Below, in pieces: positions 60,095-64,000 of a DNA stretch of 64,000 nucleotides. Both the position numbers and the translations under genes were made by a program. Origin of the DNA: Symsagittifera roscoffensis (taxonomy: Eukaryota > Xenacoelomorpha > Acoela > Convolutidae); assembly GCF_963678635.1 (NCBI RefSeq), contig NC_087063.1:3448580-3512579 (forward strand), read 5' to 3'. Every line of letters starts with the position of its first letter. Within the stretch, counting starts at the first letter, position 1. The notes beneath the pieces are model-generated. The model did not search any database and was not told the DNA's origin. It was given only the letters and a program-made list of their open reading frames with translations.

Positions 60095-61760
60095 AATATC
60101 TGCGTCAAACTAATACGTGAAAGCCTTTTTGTCAGAAAGTCCTCAACCATACTTGTAGTAGGAAGATATTTTAAGGTCTTTTTACCAGAACGAATAAGTT
60201 CCCGAGTACTTTTAGGTCGATATGTTTGGCTCTCGATCTCAAAACTGCTTCATGAGCCACGCAGATTGCTCCTTGGTAGTCACTAAGCAAAATAGCGATA
60301 ATTATATAGCTAAGAATCTTAAATACTTGTTTCAGGAACAAAACTTCCTGATCCAAGACGATAGAATCATATACTCTGATTCCCATATAGATAATGAGAC
60401 CGAACGTTGTTTAGCAGGTCGTAAAAATACAGATGAGATTGATTAGATTGAGTTAAAAACTGTGAAAGTATTTCTAACGTCCGTAAACTAATAAGTATGA
60501 CTCAATAAAACAATTTAGGAACATATTAATTCAACTCTGAAAGGACACGTTCGCCACTGGCGATCTGCAGTTCCAACGCTCTCTATAACGTTGACATTGA
60601 CCACATTCATTACATAAGTACCATACATAATAATGTCCTCCAACATAATTTACATAACCAGTTAAACGGTCTCCACTACAATAAACATGCCAGATAAAGA
60701 TTTTCTTGTCTTTACGTCGCCTGGCCAATCGGCGTCACTGTACACAAAAACATCTAAACCATTATCTTGTCGTGGATGAGTAATGAATAAGTCGCCGTGC
60801 CCCTAAGATAGCGTTGTAATCTTTTTGCTGCAATAAGACTTAGCCGTTTGATCTTTTGCACAAATTAGAGAATAAAATATCCGATCTAGTTCTTATCGCT
60901 AAGTCAAAAAAGACCCCTCTGACAGTTAAAAAAGAAAGGACCCATTAGACTTTTATCATCATCATAAACCGTTTTACAATTTTGATTATTACATTTTTCG
61001 ATAAAATTTTGGACGTACTTTTCTTACCAAACTATTAAATGTGTGTCACTAACAGAAGTTTTTATTCCAATGAACCTTGCCCTTTTTTTAATGAAATTCC
61101 GCTCACCAAGATTTGCAAACGATTGTTGTTTTGACTTTTCTTCAATTTAAAAATAATCATGTCATCAGCATACACTGCAATGAAATTTAAGTTTATAGGA
61201 TGATAAAATAAACAGGTGTCTACAGAGCTTTTTAATTAGCCAAGTTTTAATAATGTTTGCGTTAAATCTGATTACAAGTTTGACTCGTCTGTCTTAAACC
61301 TTAAATAAAAAACTCAGCTGGCATAGAACACACTCACCGACACATTATGACACAAAACCAAGAAGTTGCTCAATGAAAACTTCATCATGTAAGATAGGAT
61401 TAAAAAACTTGTTTTGAATTTATTTTGTCGCGTGTTTAGACCAAATTGTGCTGCAATTGCACATAATAAGCAAATGACTCTCATAATATATGTAATGAAA
61501 AACATTAGTATACTTTTGAGCATAGACTTGGCTAAAACTCTTATTACCCTATTGAACCATCACCTTTACGTTTCATATCAAAAATCCAATTGCCTTTGTT
61601 AATGGTTTCCAGGATGTAAAGGCAAAAGATATCATGTCTTTTTTCTACAAGATTTTTGAATTCATTTTGCATTGCAAGCTGCTAGTTTTCAACATCAGCG
61701 AACAAAATTGATTTGTAATAATTAAGAGAACTATCAGCCATTGCAAAGTTATAGTTTCAA
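60095..61760 (-). pseudogene. Ty1/copia retrotransposon remnant (RT and RNase H)
   Basis: On the minus strand, in frames broken by stops and shifts, are the start of a copia RT (QLAMQNEFKNLVEK and GNWIFDMKRK, about 61700-61570), the RT active site AVYADDMIIF (about 61175-61150), and the RNase H region (VYSDADWPGDVKTRKS, about 60745-60700). The copia RNase H end follows, ILLSDYQGAICVAHE and LRSRAKHID (about 60304-60215). The order and motifs are those of Ty1/copia. Gag, protease and integrase are not seen adjacent. Confidence 0.8.
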
Positions 61761-61879
61761 GGAATAGAAAAATTGTAATCTACCACGAAATTTTTAAACA
61801 CTCAATAACAAAATTTCAGTTAAATGAGCTAAAATTCTTGATTCCAATTGACCCTTTTCCCCTCTCGGGTCGTCCTCAC

Positions 61880-62949
61880 GTTAGCATCATAAGTTGGCAT
61901 GTCACAAGTTTTCCAACTCTTCGAATATCTGCCGCTGGTCCTCCTCGGTCATGCTAACTCACCAATGATGTCTGCTTTGCCAGAAATCATTTGTTCACCG
62001 TCCACAATCTTTAGTTGTTTAACTCCCAAGTCGTGGACCACCGACATGTCCATGAATACCGCCGGCGGCATAACCGACTGATGATCCACCGTCGCCCTGC
62101 AGGTTTCAATAACCGACTTGAGCCTGGATCACCATTATTATTTCACGTCGAGGAAAGAACTGTCGGTTGAGGCCCCTATGAAGGACTAATGAATTCCGCA
62201 CTACGAATTCGGCGTGACACGAGGGCTACCATTCCAGATTTAGCCACCATTTTGTCTAATAATGCGTGGACTGCTTTATCGATAGCCTCCCTTGTCCGCT
62301 GAATATCCGCCTGTGCTACATCAACAAATTTTCCAAGCGCCGGAATCTTCCGACTATTTCTGATTCGTGCCTCCAGTCCCTGGTTTAACGCTTGAAATTG
62401 AAATCCATCCACATTCTTACCATGAGCATCGACAACTGCTGGTATACTGTTGGTGTGCTTTATAATCAGACGAAATTTGCCAAGCACATCTACCAAATGC
62501 CCCGACACGTTCTCAATCAAGCCAAAAATATCATCTTGGACGTAAACAACGCGCCAGTAAAATAACACATCTCTCTACCAAAATATGTGTCTTCGGGAGT
62601 AAGTTTTCTCGGATTTGGAATCTTTTTCGGGCTAACCGACACCTTCTAATGTGGCGCCCGCTCTCCCACCTGAGCTTCCCGTTCGTTATCTGCCAACAAT
62701 TTTACCGCCCTCCTTCAAACAAGGTACATTTCCTTCCTATATATCCATGGCTAAAGAGGCATGAGCTGTCGTGTTTGGTGCATTCTCACCCTCCGTGTCC
62801 GTGGACATCAAACGCATGGATGAACTGTCAATACAAATGGGATAATTGGCAATTCCCGCTACATCGCTCAATGGTTTCTGTGGAGGTGATCCTGCAAATA
62901 GCTCCGCGGTGGCATGCAAAGCCGCTTCTCTACGGGGATCCATTGACAT
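61880..62949 (-). pseudogene. Unidentified frames downstream of an integrase, LTR element remnant
   Basis: Pieces on the minus strand include a 70-codon frame at 62949-62737 whose ATG overlaps the end of the upstream pol frame. There is also a 130-codon frame at 62568-62176 rich in alpha-helix-forming residues (QADIQRTREAIDKAVHALL), and a piece near 62073-61951 containing VMPPAVFMDMSVVHDLGV. I recognise none of them. Their position after integrase suggests a third gene of an LTR element, now broken. Confidence 0.4.
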
Positions 62950-63990
62950 TTCGGCGAAGATTTATCCAGTCGAGATCACCTAAGCTGATCGAAATATCAG
63001 ATTTATGTACCAATTTTCCGGAATCCAACGTAACTGTATGATCTGATTTCCTTACTACTACCTCGTTTAATATCTGAAAGAATGCTTGCAATTTTAACCG
63101 ATCTTAAATTTTCCGAACTATTTGATATTCTTCCTGATGAGCGGTTAGGATTATCGCTCTATTTATTAAACTGCTGGGTACCCCATACGGGAATGGTGTC
63201 AATTCCACCAGTGGATGCTCTACCCGATTGTACATGCCCATGATGGTGTCGTCATCCGGACTCGTGTGTTCGTGCATATCCCAAGTTGGAAACATAGTCT
63301 TGTTGCGATCTAGATAATAAAAAACCTTTCTTCAAGATAAATAACCCGACGAAGCACTTTTTGCGACCGTATGCCACGCGGTATTTGATTTACGACCAAA
63401 ACGAGCCTCAAATGGCGAACATCCCATTGATTGATGAATTTTTGTTCGAATTGTGAACAGAATCTCATTAAAAGCAGACTTGAGCGCCTATCGTGGTTTC
63501 TGAAACGAACATGCCATAGGACATTCTTGCAGTGTTCGTATGCATCTTTCGACCAATCTGTGACACGATGCTGTCCTACCGGAGCAAAGTTTAACTGAAT
63601 TTTGTTAGTGGTACAGTATTCACGTATCGACTTTGCAATAAAACCCGACCCTTGGTCTGTACGAATTGCTCTTGGGATCGGGAAGTGCAATGTAGTTTTT
63701 AAGAATTTCTTGAATCACAGTAACTGTTGTTCGCGTAGTGATCTGTATCAAAGGAAACTTTGAAAATCTATCGATGCAAACTAGCAAGTACCTATTGGCC
63801 CCAACACCAGCGGTAGCTTACCTAAAAAGAATCCAACTGAAGTTTTTGATTAGGTTTTTCTAAGAGACTCAACTTAGTAACGTCCCCCTCGGGAATTACC
63901 GATTCAAATTCTTACCCAATTTTGTATGCTCCTTTCAGTTGGCCGCCGTTAGTTGAATTTAGCTATTCATATGTGGCCTTCAGGAAATAG
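62950..63990 (-). pseudogene. LTR-retroelement integrase remnant
   Basis: The minus strand shows an integrase core in shifted frames: YLLVCIDRFSKFPLIQ (about 63795-63745), AIRTDQGSGFIA (about 63665-63630), and HRVTGLVERCIRTLQE (about 63570-63525, across a shift). These provide the D, D and E positions. A later PFEARFGRKSNT-like segment is near 63390, and pol ends near 62950. It is similar in style to Ty3/gypsy integrases, but the class is not certain. The window ends inside or near its upstream part. Confidence 0.65.
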
Positions 63991-64000
63991 TTATTTGCGA

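Overview
The window is a stretch of nuclear DNA from an invertebrate animal. Evidence for this is a mitochondrial ATP synthase alpha gene split by GT-AG introns, a Pygopus homologue (a metazoan Wnt co-activator), and AT-rich DNA packed with animal-type LTR retroelements and MITEs. I cannot name the species. There is no prokaryotic gene, CRISPR array or convincing functional tRNA or rRNA gene.

Layout. 1-16990: AT-rich DNA with no recognisable host gene. It holds a TTAA-type MITE (2157-2542), a decayed, internally deleted BEL/Pao element (5240-8020), a small MITE (8101-8321), a large foldback element with a (TA)n core (9420-11743) and dispersed repeats, some with tRNA-like promoter boxes. 16994-24825: two host genes on the minus strand, pygopus (23798-24796) followed head-to-tail, 147 bp later, by ATP5F1A (six coding exons, 23650 to 16994). 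Both have a good 3' splice site just before the ATG, which suggests an operon or spliced leaders. 26745-45833: a 9.54 kb segment present twice in tandem, apparently without any difference, joined by 7 bp.

39083-58870: a very large (19.8 kb), young Ty3/gypsy-type LTR retrotransposon on the minus strand, the most notable object here. In its sense direction it has a 920 bp LTR, a candidate primer-binding site, a leader of about 3 kb carrying some 17 copies of an AATCCGGAGGGGT-like motif, and one uninterrupted 3200-codon gag-pro-pol frame. The C-terminal end of that frame is a degenerate TARG1/OARD1-like macro domain. Then come a splice-acceptor-like site, a 66-codon frame, an in-frame UAA, a 1284-codon ORF2 of unknown function, and a 3' LTR differing from the 5' LTR at only three positions. 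The element sits inside an older LTR of its own family. Its 3' part (macro domain, ORF2, 3' LTR and flank) is what the tandem duplication repeats.

59701-64000: decayed remnants of a Ty1/copia element (RT and RNase H) and of another integrase-encoding LTR element with unidentified downstream reading frames.
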